64,000 nucleotides of DNA from Heligmosomoides polygyrus polygyrus. Lineage: Eukaryota > Nematoda > Chromadorea > Rhabditida > Heligmosomidae. The stretch is from NCBI GenBank assembly GCA_947396885.1, contig OX377206.1, positions 47,165,631-47,229,630 of the forward strand, read 5' to 3'. Positions within the stretch are counted from its first letter, which is position 1. Every line of letters starts with the position of its first letter. The translations under genes were made by a program, and so were the position numbers. This document shows, piece by piece, positions 36,828 through 51,937 of this stretch. The notes beneath the pieces are model-generated. The model saw only the letters and a program-made list of their open reading frames with translations. It searched no databases and was not told the DNA's origin.

Positions 36828-39800
36828 GACGACTTCTGCTGCACCTACTCTGAATCCCTATGCATGTTTGACGACGTCTGCGACGCGTCTTCTGAATCCT
36901 GATGCAGGTTTGGCGACGACTGCTGCACGTCTCTTAAATCCCAATGTTCGCTGGACGACGTATTCGGCACATATTTGAATCACGACGCATGTTTGATAAC
37001 GTCTTCGACACGTCTTCTGAATCCCGATGCTGGTTTGGCGACGACTGCGGCAGGATTCTTGAATCCCAATATTTGCTTGATGACGAATTCGGCACATATT
37101 CTGAATCCCGATGCATGTTTTACGACGTATTCGGCACATATTCTGAACCCCGATGCATGCTTGACGACGTCTGCGACACGTTTCTCGAATATCATCGTTT
37201 GCTGGACAACGTCTGCGGCACATACTCTGAAACCCAACGTTCGCTGGACGACGAATTCGGCACATATTCTGAATCCAGACGCATGTTTGATAACGTCTGC
37301 GACGCGTCTTCTGAATCCTGATGCAGGTTTGGCGACGACTGCTGCACGTCTCTTAAATCCCAATGTTCGCTGGACGACGTATTCGGCACATATTTGAATC
37401 ACGACACATGTTTGATAACGTCTTCGACACGTCTTCTGAATCCCGATTCTGGTTTGGCGACGACTGCTGCACATCTCTTAAATCCCAATGTTCGCTGGAC
37501 GACGTATTCGGCACATATTCTGAACCCCGATGCATGCTTGACGACGTCTGCGACACGTTTCTCGAATATCATCGTTTGCTGGACAACGTCTGCGGCACAT
37601 ACTCTGAAACCCAACGTTCGCTGGACGACGAATTCGGCACATATTCTGAATCCAGACGCATGTTTGATAACGTCTGCGACGCGTCTTCTGAATCCTGATG
37701 CAGGTTTGGCGACGACTGCTGCACGTCTCTTAAATCCCAATGTTCGCTGGACGACGTATTCGGCACATATTTGAATCACGACACATGTTTGATAACGTCT
37801 TCGACACGTCTTCTGAATCCCGATGCTGGTTTGGCGACGACTGCTGCACATCTCTTAAATCCCAATGTTCGCTGGACGACGTATTCGGCACATATTCTGA
37901 ACCCCGATGCATGCTTGACGACGTCTGCGACACGTTTCTCGAATATCATCGTTTGCTGGACAACGTCTGCGGCACATACTCTGAAACCCAACGTTCGCTG
38001 GACGACGAATTCGGCACATATTCTGAATCCAGACGCATGTTTGATAACGTCTGCGACGCGTCTTCTGAATCCTGATGCAGGTATGGCGACGACTGCTGCA
38101 CGTCTCTTAAATCCCAATGTTCGCTGGACGACGTATTCGGCACATATTTGAATCACGACACATGTTTGATAACGTCTTCGACACGTCTTCTGAATCCCGA
38201 TGCAGGTTTGGCGACGACTGCGGCACTTCTCTTTAATCCCTTCGTTTGATGGACGACTTCTGCTGCACCTACTCTGAATCCCTATGCATGTTTGACGACG
38301 TCTGCGACGCGTCTTCTGAATCCTGATGCAGGTTTGGCGACGACTGCTGCACGTCTCTTAAATCCCAATGTTCGCTGGACGACGTATTCGGCACATATTT
38401 GAATCACGACGCATGTTTGATAACGTCTTCGACACGTCTTCTGAATCCCGATGCTGGTTTGGCGACGACTGCGGCAGGATTCTTGAATCCCAATATTTGC
38501 TTGATGACGAATTCGGCACATATTCTGAATCCCGATGCATGTTTTACGACGTATTCGGCACATATTCTGAACCCCGATGCATGCTTGACGACGTCTGCGA
38601 CACGTTTCTCGAATATCATCGTTTGCTGGACAACGTCTGCGGCACATACTCTGAAACCCAACGTTCGCTGGACGACGAATTCGGCACATATTCTGAATCC
38701 AGACGCATGTTTGATAACGTCTGCGACGCGTCTTCTGAATCCTGATGCAGGTTTGGCGACGACTGCTGCACGTCTCTTAAATCCCAATGTTCGCTGGACG
38801 ACGTATTCGGCACATATTTGAATCACGACACATGTTTGATAACGTCTTCGACACGTCTTCTGAATCCCGATTCTGGTTTGGCGACGACTGCTGCACATCT
38901 CTTAAATCCCAATGTTCGCTGGACGACGTATTCGGCACATATTCTGAACCCCGATGCATGCTTGACGACGTCTGCGACACGTTTCTCGAATATCATCGTT
39001 TGCTGGACAACGTCTGCGGCACATACTCTGAAACCCAACGTTCGCTGGACGACGAATTCGGCACATATTCTGAATCCAGACGCATGTTTGATAACGTCTG
39101 CGACGCGTCTTCTGAATCCTGATGCAGGTATGGCGACGACTGCTGCACGTCTCTTAAATCCCAATGTTCGCTGGACGACGTATTCGGCACATATTTGAAT
39201 CACGACACATGTTTGATAACGTCTTCGACACGTCTTCTGAATCCCGATGCAGGTTTGGCGACGACTGCGGCACTTCTCTTTAATCCCTTCGTTTGATGGA
39301 CGACTTCTGCTGCACCTACTCTGAATCCCTATGCATGTTTGACGACGTCTGCGACGCGTCTTCTGAATCCTGATGCAGGTTTGGCGACGACTGCTGCACG
39401 TCTCTTAAATCCCAATGTTCGCTGGACGACGTATTCGGCACATATTTGAATCACGACGCATGTTTGATAACGTCTTCGACACGTCTTCTGAATCCCGATG
39501 CTGGTTTGGCGACGACTGCGGCAGGATTCTTGAATCCCAATATTTGATTGATGACGAATTCGGCACATATTCTGAATCCCGATGCATGTTTTACGACGTA
39601 ATCGGCACATATTCTGAACCCGGATGCATGCATGACGACGTCTGCGACACGTTTCTCGAATATCATCGTTTGCTGGACAACGTCTGCGGCACATACTCTG
39701 AAACCCAACGTTCGCTGGACGACGAATTCGGCACATATTCTGAATCCAGACGCATGTTTGATAACGTCTGCGACGCGTCTTCTGAATCCTGATGCAGGTT

Positions 39801-40513
39801 TGGCGACGACTGCTGCACGTCTCTTAAATCCCAATGTTCGCTGGACGACGTATTCGGCACATATTTGAATCACGACACATGTTTGATAACGTCTTCGACA
39901 CGTCTTCTGAATCCCGATGCTGGTTTGGCGACGACTGCGGCAGGATTCTTGAATCCCAATATTTGCTTGATGACGAATTCGGCACATATTCTGAATCCCG
40001 ATGCATGTTTTACGACGTATTCGGCACATATTCTGAACCCCGATGCATGCTTGACGACGTCTGCGACGCGTCTTCTGAATCCTGATGCAGGTTTGGCGAC
40101 GACTGCTGCACGTCTCTTAAATCCCAATGTTCGCTGGACGACGTATTCGGCACATATTCTGAACCCCGATGCATGCTTGACGACGTCTGCGACACGTTTC
40201 TCGAATATCATCGTTTGCTGGACAACGTCTGCGGCACATACTCTGAAACCCAACGTTCGCTGGACGACGAATTCGGCACATATTCTGAATCCAGACGCAT
40301 GTTTGATAACGTCTGCGACGCGTCTTCTGAATCCTGATGCAGGTTTGGCGACGACTGCTGCACGTCTCTTAAATCCCAATGTTCGCTGGACGACGTATTC
40401 GGCACATATTTGAATCACGACACATGTTTGATAACGTCTTCGACACGTCTTCTGAATCCCGATGCAGGTTTGGCGACGACTGCGGCACTTCTCTTTAATC
40501 CCTTCGTTTGATG
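36828..40513. repeat. HOR block 14: 1,424/1,047-bp units
   Basis: Units start at 36,828 (1,424 bp, 34 monomers with four short), 38,252 (1,047) and 39,299 (1,215 bp, 29 monomers with three short). The marker ccgattctgg (37,445 and 38,869) and the variant tttgattgatgacg (39,543) identify copies elsewhere in the window. Confidence 0.91.
37501..39249. repeat. Tandem copy of 36,077-37,825 (offset 1,424)
   Basis: Source and copy overlap, so 36,077-39,249 holds just over two periods of 1,424 bp. The markers ccgattctgg (37,445/38,869) and gcacatctc recur in phase. Confidence 0.87.
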
Positions 40514-40972
40514 GACGACTTCTGCTGTACCTACTCTGAATCCCTATGCATGTTTGACGACGTCTGCGACGCGTCTTCTGAATCCTGATGCAGGTTTGGC
40601 GACGACTGCTGCACGTCTCTTAAATCCCAATGTTCGCTGGACGACGTATTCGGCACATATTTGAATCACGACACATGTTTGATAACGTCTTCGACACGTC
40701 TTCTGAATCCCGATGCAGGTTTGGCGACGACTGCAGCAGGGTTCTTGATTCCCAGTGTTTGCTGGACGACGAATTCGGCACATATTTGAATCACGACGCA
40801 TGTCTGATAACGTCTTCGACACGTCTTCTGAATCCCGATGCTGGTTTGGCGACGACTGCAGCAGGATTCTTGATTCCCAGTGTTTGCTGGACGACGAATT
40901 CGGCACATATTTGAATCACGACGCATGTTTGATAACGTCTTCGACACGTATTCTGAATCCCGATGCAGGTTT

Positions 40973-41014
40973 GGCGACGACTGCGGCACGTCTCTTAAAT
41001 CCCAATGTTCGCTG
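40973..41014. repeat. Recombinant monomer C5/C1 (seven copies)
   Basis: It starts gcggcac like C5 and continues gtctcttaaatcccaatg like C1. Copies start at 40,973, 42,521, 54,408, 56,877, 58,049, 59,722 and 62,020, always after a B2 with gacacgtattctg. Because it replaces C5, the HOR seam is erased and units fuse into longer ones. Confidence 0.87.
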
Positions 41015-41685
41015 GACGACGTATTCGGCACATATTCTGAACCCCGATGCATGCTTGACGACGTCTGCGACACGTTTCTCGAATATCATCGTTTGCTGGA
41101 CAACGTCTGCGGCACATACTCTGAAACCCAACGTTCGCTGGACGACGAATTCGGCACATATTCTGAATCCAGACGCATGTTTGATAACGTCTGCGACGCG
41201 TCTTCTGAATCCTGATGCAGGTATGGCGACGACTGCTGCACGTCTCTTAAATCCCAATGTTCGCTGGACGACGTATTCGGCACATATTTGAATCACGACA
41301 CATGTTTGATAACGTCTTCGACACGTCTTCTGAATCCCGATGCAGGTTTGGCGACGACTGCGGCACTTCTCTTTAATCCCTTCGTTTGATGGACGACTTC
41401 TGCTGCACCTACTCTGAATCCCTATGCATGTTTGACGACGTCTGCGACGCGTCTTCTGAATCCTGATGCAGGTTTGGCGACGACTGCTGCACGTCTCTTA
41501 AATCCCAATGTTCGCTGGACGACGTATTCGGCACATATTTGAATCACGACTCATGTTTGATAACGTCTTCGACACGTCTTCTGAATCCCGATGCTGGTTT
41601 GGCGACGACTGCGGCAGGATTCTTGAATCCCAATATTTGCTTGATGACGAATTCGGCACATATTCTGAATCCCGATGCATGTTTT

Positions 41686-43514
41686 ACGACGTATTCGGCA
41701 CATATTCTGAACCCCGATGCATGCTTGACGACGTCTGCGACACGTTTCTCGAATATCATCGTTTGCTGGACAACGTCTGCGGCACATACTCTGAAACCCA
41801 ACGTTCGCTGGACGACGAATTCGGCACATATTCTGAATCCAGACGCATGTTTGATAACGTCTGCGACGCGTCTTCTGAATCCTGATGCAGGTTTGGCGAC
41901 GACTGCTGCACGTCTCTTAAATCCCAATGTTCGCTGGACGACGTATTCGGCACATATTTGAATCACGACACATGTTTGATAACGTCTTCGACACGTCTTC
42001 TGAATCCCGATGCAGGTTTGGCGACGACTGCGGCACTTCTCTTTAATCCCTTCGTTTGATGGACGACTTCTGCTGTACCTACTCTGAATCCCTATGCATG
42101 TTTGACGACGTCTGCGACGCGTCTTCTGAATCCTGATGCAGGTTTGGCGACGACTGCTGCACGTCTCTTAAATCCCAATGTTCGCTGGACGACGTATTCG
42201 GCACATATTTGAATCACGACACATGTTTGATAACGTCTTCGACACGTCTTCTGAATCCCGATGCAGGTTTGGCGACGACTGCAGCAGGGTTCTTGATTCC
42301 CAGTGTTTGCTGGACGACGAATTCGGCACATATTTGAATCACGACGCATGTCTGATAACGTCTTCGACACGTCTTCTGAATCCCGATGCTGGTTTGGCGA
42401 CGACTGCAGCAGGATTCTTGATTCCCAGTGTTTGCTGGACGACGAATTCGGCACATATTTGAATCACGACGCATGTTTGATAACGTCTTCGACACGTATT
42501 CTGAATCCCGATGCAGGTTTGGCGACGACTGCGGCACGTCTCTTAAATCCCAATGTTCGCTGGACGACGTATTCGGCACATATTCTGAACCCCGATGCAT
42601 GCTTGACGACGTCTGCGACACGTTTCTCGAATATCATCGTTTGCTGGACAACGTCTGCGGCACATACTCTGAAACCCAACGTTCGCTGGACGACGAATTC
42701 GGCACATATTCTGAATCCAGACGCATGTTTGATAACGTCTGCGACGCGTCTTCTGAATCCTGATGCAGGTATGGCGACGACTGCTGCACGTCTCTTAAAT
42801 CCCAATGTTCGCTGGACGACGTATTCGGCACATATTTGAATCACGACACATGTTTGATAACGTCTTCGACACGTCTTCTGAATCCCGATGCAGGTTTGGC
42901 GACGACTGCGGCACTTCTCTTTAATCCCTTCGTTTGATGGACGACTTCTGCTGCACCTACTCTGAATCCCTATGCATGTTTGACGACGTCTGCGACGCGT
43001 CTTCTGAATCCTGATGCAGGTTTGGCGACGACTGCTGCACGTCTCTTAAATCCCAATGTTCGCTGGACGACGTATTCGGCACATATTTGAATCACGACTC
43101 ATGTTTGATAACGTCTTCGACACGTCTTCTGAATCCCGATGCTGGTTTGGCGACGACTGCGGCAGGATTCTTGAATCCCAATATTTGCTTGATGACGAAT
43201 TCGGCACATATTCTGAATCCCGATGCATGTTTTACGACGTATTCGGCACATATTCTGAACCCCGATGCATGCTTGACGACGTCTGCGACACGTTTCTCGA
43301 ATATCATCGTTTGCTGGACAACGTCTGCGGCACATACTCTGAAACCCAACGTTCGCTGGACGACGAATTCGGCACATATTCTGAATCCAGACGCATGTTT
43401 GATAACGTCTGCGACGCGTCTTCTGAATCCTGATGCAGGTTTGGCGACGACTGCTGCACGTCTCTTAAATCCCAATGTTCGCTGGACGACGTATTCGGCA
43501 CATATTTGAATCAC
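41686..43514. repeat. Tandem duplicate of 40,138-41,966 (offset 1,548)
   Basis: Seams 40,514/42,062 and 41,392/42,940 keep the offset, as do the A2 variants cacgactcatg (41,547 and 43,095) and the C5/C1 recombinant monomers. Confidence 0.9.
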
Positions 43515-46236
43515 GACGCATGTTTGATAACGTCTTCGACACGTCTTCTGAATCCCGATGCAGGTTTGGCGACGACTGCGGCACTTCTCTTTAATCCCTT
43601 CGTTTGATGGACGACTTCTGCTGCACCTACTCTGAATCCCTATGCATGTTTGACGACGTCTGCGACGCGTCTTCTGAATCCTGATGCAGGTTTGGCGACG
43701 ACTGCTGCACGTCTCTTAAATCCCAATGTTCGCTGGACGACGTATTCGGCACATATTTGAATCACGACGCATGTTTGATAACGTCTTCGACACGTCTTCT
43801 GAATCCCGATGCAGGTTTGGCGACGACTGCGGCACTTCTCTTTAATCCCTTCGTTTGATGGACGACTTCTGCCGCACCTACTCTGAATCCCTATGCATGT
43901 TTGACGACGTCTGCGACGCGTCTTCTGAATCCTGATGCAGGTTTGGCGACGACTGCTGCACGTCTCTTAAATCCCAATGTTCGCTGGACGACGTATTCGG
44001 CACATATTTGAATCACGACGCATGTTTGATAACGTCTTCGACACGTCTTCTGAATCCCGATGCTGGTTTGGCGACGACTGCGGCAGGATTCTTGAATCCC
44101 AATATTTGCTTGATGACGAATTCGGCACATATTCTGAATCCCGATGCATGTTTTACGACGTATTCGGCACATATTCTGAACCCCGATGCATGCTTGACGA
44201 CGTCTGCGACGCGTCTTCTGAATCCTGATGCAGGTTTGGCGACGACTGCTGCACATCTCTTAAATCCCAATGTTCGCTGGACGACGTATTCGGCACATAT
44301 TCTGAACCCCGATGCATGCTTGACGACGTCTGCGACGCGTTTCTCGAATATCATCGTTTGCTGGACAACGTCTGCGGCACATACTCTGAAACCCAACGTT
44401 CGCTGGACGACGAATTCGGCACATATTCTGAATCCAGACGCATGTTTGATAACGTCTGCGACGCGTCTTCTGAATCCTGATGCAGGTATGGCGACGACTG
44501 CTGCACGTCTCTTAAATCCCAATGTTCGCTGGACGACGTATTCGGCACATATTTGAATCACGACACATGTTTGATAACGTCTTCGACACGTCTTCTGAAT
44601 CCCGATGCAGGTTTGGCGACGACTGCGGCACTTCTCTTTAATCCCTTCGTTTGATGGACGACTTCTGCCGCACCTACTCTGAATCCCTATGCATGTTTGA
44701 CGACGTCTGCGACGCGTCTTCTGAATCCTGATGCAGGTTTGGCGACGACTGCTGCACGTCTCTTAAATCCCAATGTTCGCTGGACGACGTATTCGGCACA
44801 TATTTGAATCACGACACATGTTTGATAACGTCTTTGACACGTCTTCTGAATCCCGATGCAGGTTTGGCGACGACTGCAGCACTTCTCTTTAATCCCTTCG
44901 TTTGATGGACGACTTCTGCTGCACCTACTCTGAATCCCTATGCATGTTTGACGACGTCTGCGACGCGTCTTCTGAATCCTGATGCAGGTTTGGCGACGAC
45001 TGCTGCACGTCTCTTAAATCCCAATGTTCGCTGGACGACGTATTCGGCACATATTTGAATCACGACACATGTTTGATAACGTCTTCGACACGTCTTCTGA
45101 ATCCCGATGCAGGTTTGGCGACGACTGCAGCAGGATTCTTGATTCCCAGTGTTTGCTGGACGACGTATTCGGCACATATTTGAATCACGACGCATGTTTG
45201 ATAACGTCTTCGACACGTCTTCTGAATCCCGATGCTGGTTTGGCGACGACTGCAGCAGGGTTCTTGATTCCCAGTGTTTGCTGGACGACGTATTCGGCAC
45301 ATATTTGAATCACGACACATGTTTGATAACGTCTTCGACACGTCTTCTGAATCCCGATGCAGGTTTGGCGACGACTGCGGCACTTCTCTTTAATCCCTTC
45401 GTTTGATGGACGACTTCTGCTGCACCTACTCTGAATCCCTATGCATGTTTGACGACGTCTGCGACGCGTCTTCTGAATCCTGATGCAGGTTTGGCGACGA
45501 CTGCTGCACGTCTCTTAAATCCCAATGTTCGCTGGACGACGTATTCGGCACATATTTGAATCACGACGCATGTTTGATAACGTCTTCGACACGTCTTCTG
45601 AATCCCGATGCTGGTTTGGCGACGACTGCGGCAGGATTCTTGAATCCCAATATTTGCTTGATGACGAATTCGGCACATATTCTGAATCCCGAAGCATGTT
45701 TTACGACGTATTCGGCACATATTCTGAACCCCGATGCATGCTTGACGACGTCTGCGACACGTTTCTCGAATATCATCGTTTGCTGGACAACGTCTGCGGC
45801 ACATACTCTGAAACCCAACGTTCGCTGGACGACGAATTCGGCACATATTCTGAATCCAGACGCATGTTTGATAACGTCTGCGACGCGTCTTCTGAATCCT
45901 GATGCAGGTATGGCGACGACTGCTGCACGTCTCTTAAATCCCAATGTTCGCTGGACGAGGTATTCGGCACATATTTGAATCACGACACATGTTTGATAAC
46001 GTCTTCGACACGTCTTCTGAATCCCGATGCAGGTTTGGCGACGACTGCTGCACGTCTCTTAAATCCCAATGTTCGCTGGACGACGTATTCGGCACATATT
46101 TGAATCACGACGCATGTTTGATAACGTCTTCGACACGTCTTCTGAATCCCGATGCAGGTTTGGCGACGACTGCTGCACGTCTCTTAAATCCCAATGTTCG
46201 CTGGACGACGTATTCGGCACATATTTGAATCACGAC
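42539..46236. repeat. Third copy of the 20.1-23.8 kb segment (offset 22,436)
   Basis: HOR lengths 670, 251, 796, 251 and 501 in this order match 20,504-22,972 and also 25,400-27,868 (offset 17,540). The markers cgaagcatg and cgaggtattc are shared by all three. One difference is gcacatctc near 44,251 against gcacgtctc at 21,815. Confidence 0.87.
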
Positions 46237-48000
46237 ACATGTTTGATAACGTCTTCGACACGTCTTCTGAATCCCGATGCAGGTTTGGCGACGACTGCGG
46301 CACTTCTCTTTAATCCCTTCGTTTGATGGACGACTTCTGCCGCACCTACTCTGAATCCCTATGCATGTTTGACGACGTCTGCGACGCGTCTTCTGAATCC
46401 TGATGCAGGTTTGGCGACGACTGCTGCACGTCTCTTAAATCCCAATGTTCGCTGGACGACGTATTCGGCACATATTTGAATCACGACACATGTTTGATAT
46501 CGTCTTTGACACGTCTTCTGAATCCCGATGCAGGTTTGGCGACGACTGCGGCACTTCTCTTTAATCCCTTCGTTTGATGGACGACTTCTGCTGCACCTAC
46601 ACTGAATCCCTATGCATGTTTGACGACGTCTGCGACGCGTCTTCTGAATCCTGATGCAGGTTTGGCGACGACTGCTGCACGTCTCTTAAATCCCAATGTT
46701 CGCTGGACGACGTATTCGGCACATATTTGAATCACGACACATGTTTGATAACGTCTTCGACACGTCTTCTGAATCCCGATGCAGGTTTGGCGACGACTGC
46801 AGCAGGATTCTTGATTCCCAGTGTTTGCTGGACGACGTATTCGGCACATATTTGAATCACGACGCATGTTTGATAACGTCTTCGACACGTCTTCTGAATC
46901 CCGATGCTGGTTTGGCGACGACTGCAGCAGGGTTCTTGATTCCCAGTGTTTGCTGGACGACGTATTCGGCACATATTTGAATCACGACACATGTTTGATA
47001 ACGTCTTCGACACGTCTTCTGAATCCCGATGCAGGTTTGGCGACGACTGCGGCACTTCTCTTTAATCCCTTCGTTTGATGGACGACTTCTGCTGCACCTA
47101 CTCTGAATCCCTATGCATGTTTGACGACGTCTGCGACGCGTCTTCTGAATCCTGATGCAGGTTTGGCGACGACTGCTGCACGTCTCTTAAATCCCAATGT
47201 TCGCTGGACGACGTATTCGGCACATATTTGAATCACGACGCATGTTTGATAACGTCTTCGACACGTCTTCTGAATCCCGATGCTGGTTTGGCGACGACTG
47301 CGGCAGGATTCTTGAATCCCAATATTTGCTTGATGACGAATTCGGCACATATTCTGAATCCCGAAGCATGTTTTACGACGTATTCGGCACATATTCTGAA
47401 CCCCGATGCATGCTTGACGACGTCTGCGACACGTTTCTCGAATATCATCGTTTGCTGGACAACGTCTGCGGCACATACTCTGAAACCCAACGTTCGCTGG
47501 ACGACGAATTCGGCACATATTCTGAATCCAGACGCATGTTTGATAACGTCTGCGACGCGTCTTCTGAATCCTGATGCAGGTATGGCGACGACTGCTGCAC
47601 GTCTCTTAAATCCCAATGTTCGCTGGACGAGGTATTCGGCACATATTTGAATCACGACACATGTTTGATAACGTCTTCGACACGTCTTCTGAATCCCGAT
47701 GCAGGTTTGGCGACGACTGCTGCACGTCTCTTAAATCCCAATGTTCGCTGGACGACGTATTCGGCACATATTTGAATCACGACGCATGTTTGATAACGTC
47801 TTCGACACGTCTTCTGAATCCCGATGCAGGTTTGGCGACGACTGCTGCACGTCTCTTAAATCCCAATGTTCGCTGGACGACGTATTCGGCACATATTTGA
47901 ATCACGACACATGTTTGATAACGTCTTCGACACGTCTTCTGAATCCCGATGCAGGTTTGGCGACGACTGCGGCACTTCTCTTTAATCCCTTCGTTTGATG
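43610..48000. repeat. HOR block 16: 1,672-bp pair after a copy of 21-23 kb
   Basis: Units start at 43,610 (251), 43,861 (796), 44,657 (251), 44,908 (501), 45,409 (920), 46,329 (251), 46,580 (501) and 47,081 (920). The triplet 251+501+920 occurs twice, giving the 1,672-bp period. The first part is also a copy of the region around 21-24 kb. Confidence 0.92.
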
Positions 48001-48219
48001 GACGACTTCTGCCGCACCTACTCTGAATCCCTATGCATGTTTGACGACGTCTGCGACGCGTCTTCTGAATCCTGATGCAGGTTTGGCGACGACTGCTGCA
48101 CGTCTCTTAAATCCCAATGTTCGCTGGACGACGTATTCGGCACATATTTGAATCACGACACATGTTTGATAACGTCTTCGACACGTCTTCTGAATCCCGA
48201 TGCAGGTTTGGCGACGACT
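46161..48219. repeat. Tandem duplicate of 44,489-46,547 (offset 1,672)
   Basis: Seams 44,657/46,329, 44,908/46,580, 45,409/47,081 and 46,329/48,001 keep the offset. Private differences include tgatatcg at 46,496 and ctacactg in the A6 at 46,580. Confidence 0.9.
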
Positions 48220-48429
48220 GCAGCAGGATTCTTGAATCACAATATTTGCTTGATGACGAATTCGACACGTCTTCTGAATCCCGATGCTGGTTTGGCGACG
48301 ACTGCAGCAGGATTCTTGAATCCCAATATTTGCTTGATGACGAATTCGGCACATATTCTGAATCCCGATGCATGTTTTACGACGTATTCGGCACATATTC
48401 TGAATCCAGACGCATGTTTGATAACGTCT

Positions 48430-50924
48430 GCGACGCGTCTTCTGAATCCTGATGCAGGTTTGGCGACGACTGCTGCACATCTCTTAAATCCCAATGTTCG
48501 CTGGACGACGTATTCGGCACATATTCTGAACCCCGATGCATGCTTGACGACGTCTGCGACACGTTTCTCGAATATCATCGTTTGCTGGACAACGTCTGCG
48601 GCACATACTCTGAAACCCAACGTTCGCTGGACGACGAATTCGGCACATATTCTGAATCCAGACGCATGTTTGATAACGTCTGCGACGCGTCTTCTGAATC
48701 CTGATGCAGGTATGGCGACGACTGCTGCACGTCTCTTAAATCCCAATGTTCGCTGGACGACGTATTCGGCACATATTTGAATCACGACACATGTTTGATA
48801 ACGTCTTCGACACGTCTTCTGAATCCCGATGCAGGTTTGGCGACGACTGCGGCACTTCTCTTTAATCCCTTCGTTTGATGGACGACTTCTGCTGCACCTA
48901 CTCTGAATCCCTATGCATGTTTGACGACGTCTGCGACGCGTCTTCTGAATCCTGATGCAGGTTTGGCGACGACTGCTGCACGTCTCTTAAATCCCAATGT
49001 TCGCTGGACGACGTATTCGGCACATATTTGAATCACGACGCATGTTTGATAACGTCTTCGACACGTCTTCTGAATCCCGATGCTGGTTTGGCGACGACTG
49101 CGGCAGGATTCATGAATCCCAATATTTGCTTGATGACGAATTCGGCACATATTCTGAATCCCGATGCATGTTTTACGACGTATTCGGCACATATTCTGAA
49201 CCCCGATGCATGCTTGACGACGTCTGCGACACGCTTCTCGAATATCATCGTTTGCTGGACAACGTCTGCGGCACATACTCTGAAACCCAACGTTCGCTGG
49301 ACGACGAATTCGGCACATATTCTGAATCCAGACGCATGTTTGATAACGTCTGCGACGCGTCTTCTGAATCCTGATGCAGGTTTGGCGACGACTGCTGCAC
49401 GTCTCTTAAATCCCAATGTTCGCTGGACGACGTATTCGGCACATATTTGAATCACGACACATGTTTGATAACGTCTTCGACACGTCTTCTGAATCCCGAT
49501 GCTGGTTTGGCGACGACTGCTGCACATCTCTTAAATCCCAATGTTCGCTGGACGACGTATTCGGCACATATTCTGAACCCCGATGCATGCTTGACGACGT
49601 CTGCGACACGTTTCTCGAATATCATCGTTTGCTGGACAACGTCTGCGGCACATACTCTGAAACCCAACGTTCGCTGGACGACGAATTCGGCACATATTCT
49701 GAATCCAGACGCATGTTTGATAACGTCTGCGACGCGTCTTCTGAATCCTGATGCAGGTATGGCGACGACTGCTGCACGTCTCTTAAATCCCAATGTTCGC
49801 TGGACGACGTATTCGGCACATATTTGAATCACGACACATGTTTGATAACGTCTTCGACACGTCTTCTGAATCCCGATGCAGGTTTGGCGACGACTGCGGC
49901 ACTTCTCTTTAATCCCTTCGTTTGATGGACGACTTCTGCTGCACCTACTCTGAATCCCTATGCATGTTTGACGACGTCTGCGACGCGTCTTCTGAATCCT
50001 GATGCAGGTTTGGCGACGACTGCTGCACGTCTCTTAAATCCCAATGTTCGCTGGACGACGTATTCGGCACATATTTGAATCACGACGCATGTTTGATAAC
50101 GTCTTCGACACGTCTTCTGAATCCCGATGCTGGTTTGGCGACGACTGCGGCAGGATTCTTGAATCCCAATATTTGCTTGATGACGAATTCGGCACATATT
50201 CTGAATCCCGATGCATGTTTTACGACGTATTCGGCACATATTCTGAACCCCGATGCATGCTTGACGACGTCTGCGACACGTTTCTCGAATATCATCGTTT
50301 GCTGGACAACGTCTGCGGCACATACTCTGAAACCCAACGTTCGCTGGACGACGAATTCGGCACATATTCTGAATCCAGACGCATGTTTGATAACGTCTGC
50401 GACGCGTCTTCTGAATCCTGATGCAGGTTTGGCGACGACTGCTGCACGTCTCTTAAATCCCAATGTTCGCTGGACGACGTATTCGGCACATATTTGAATC
50501 ACGACACATGTTTGATAACGTCTTCGACACGTCTTCTGAATCCCGATTCTGGTTTGGCGACGACTGCTGCACATCTCTTAAATCCCAATGTTCGCTGGAC
50601 GACGTATTCGGCACATATTCTGAACCCCGATGCATGCTTGACGACGTCTGCGACACGTTTCTCGAATATCATCGTTTGCTGGACAACGTCTGCGGCACAT
50701 ACTCTGAAACCCAACGTTCGCTGGACGACGAATTCGGCACATATTCTGAATCCAGACGCATGTTTGATAACGTCTGCGACGCGTCTTCTGAATCCTGATG
50801 CAGGTATGGCGACGACTGCTGCACGTCTCTTAAATCCCAATGTTCGCTGGACGACGTATTCGGCACATATTTGAATCACGACACATGTTTGATAACGTCT
50901 TCGACACGTCTTCTGAATCCCGAT
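48430..50924. repeat. Copy of about 35,330-37,824 (offset 13,100)
   Basis: Seams 35,781/48,881 and 36,828/49,928 keep the offset, and the marker ccgattctgg recurs at 50,545. This copy has private changes: attcatgaatcc near 49,109 and cacgcttctcg near 49,231. Confidence 0.84.
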
Positions 50925-51937
50925 GCAGGTTTGGCGACGACTGCGGCACTTCTCTTTAATCCCTTCGTTTGATGGACGACTTCTGCTGCACCTACTCTGA
51001 ATCCCTATGCATGTTTGACGACGTCTGCGACGCGTCTTCTGAATCCTGATGCAGGTTTGGCGACGACTGCTGCACGTCTCTTAAATCCCAATGTTCGCTG
51101 GACGACGTATTCGGCACATATTTGAATCACGACGCATGTTTGATAACGTCTTCGACACGTCTTCTGAATCCCGATGCTGGTTTGGCGACGACTGCGGCAG
51201 GATTCTTGAATCCCAATATTTGATTGATGACGAATTCGGCACATATTCTGAATCCCGATGCATGTTTTACGACGTAATCGGCACATATTCTGAACCCCGA
51301 TGCATGCATGACGACGTCTGCGACACGTTTCTCGAATATCATCGTTTGCTGGACAACGTCTGCGGCACATACTCTGAAACCCAACGTTCGCTGGACGACG
51401 AATTCGGCACATATTCTGAATCCAGACGCATGTTTGATAACGTCTGCGACGCGTCTTCTGAATCCTGATGCAGGTTTGGCGACGACTGCTGCACGTCTCT
51501 TAAATCCCAATGTTCGCTGGACGACGTATTCGGCACATATTTGAATCACGACACATGTTTGATAACGTCTTCGACACGTCTTCTGAATCCCGATGCTGGT
51601 TTGGCGACGACTGCGGCAGGATTCTTGAATCCCAATATTTGCTTGATGACGAATTCGGCACATATTCTGAATCCCGATGCATGTTTTACGACGTATTCGG
51701 CACATATTCTGAACCCCGATGCATGCTTGACGACGTCTGCGACGCGTCTTCTGAATCCTGATGCAGGTATGGCGACGACTGCTGCACGTCTCTTAAATCC
51801 CAATGTTCGCTGGACGACGTATTCGGCACATATTTGAATCACGACACATGTTTGATAACGTCTTCGACACGTCTTCTGAATCCCGATGCAGGTTTGGCGA
51901 CGACTGCGGCACTTCTCTTTAATCCCTTCGTTTGATG

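Larger units (their letters stand above)
40514..43609. repeat. HOR block 15: 1,548-bp pair
   Basis: Units start at 40,514 (878 bp, 21 monomers with four short), 41,392 (670), 42,062 (878) and 42,940 (670). The pair 878+670 is repeated exactly at offset 1,548. The 878-bp units begin with the gctgtacc form of A6 and carry the C5/C1 recombinant. Confidence 0.92.
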
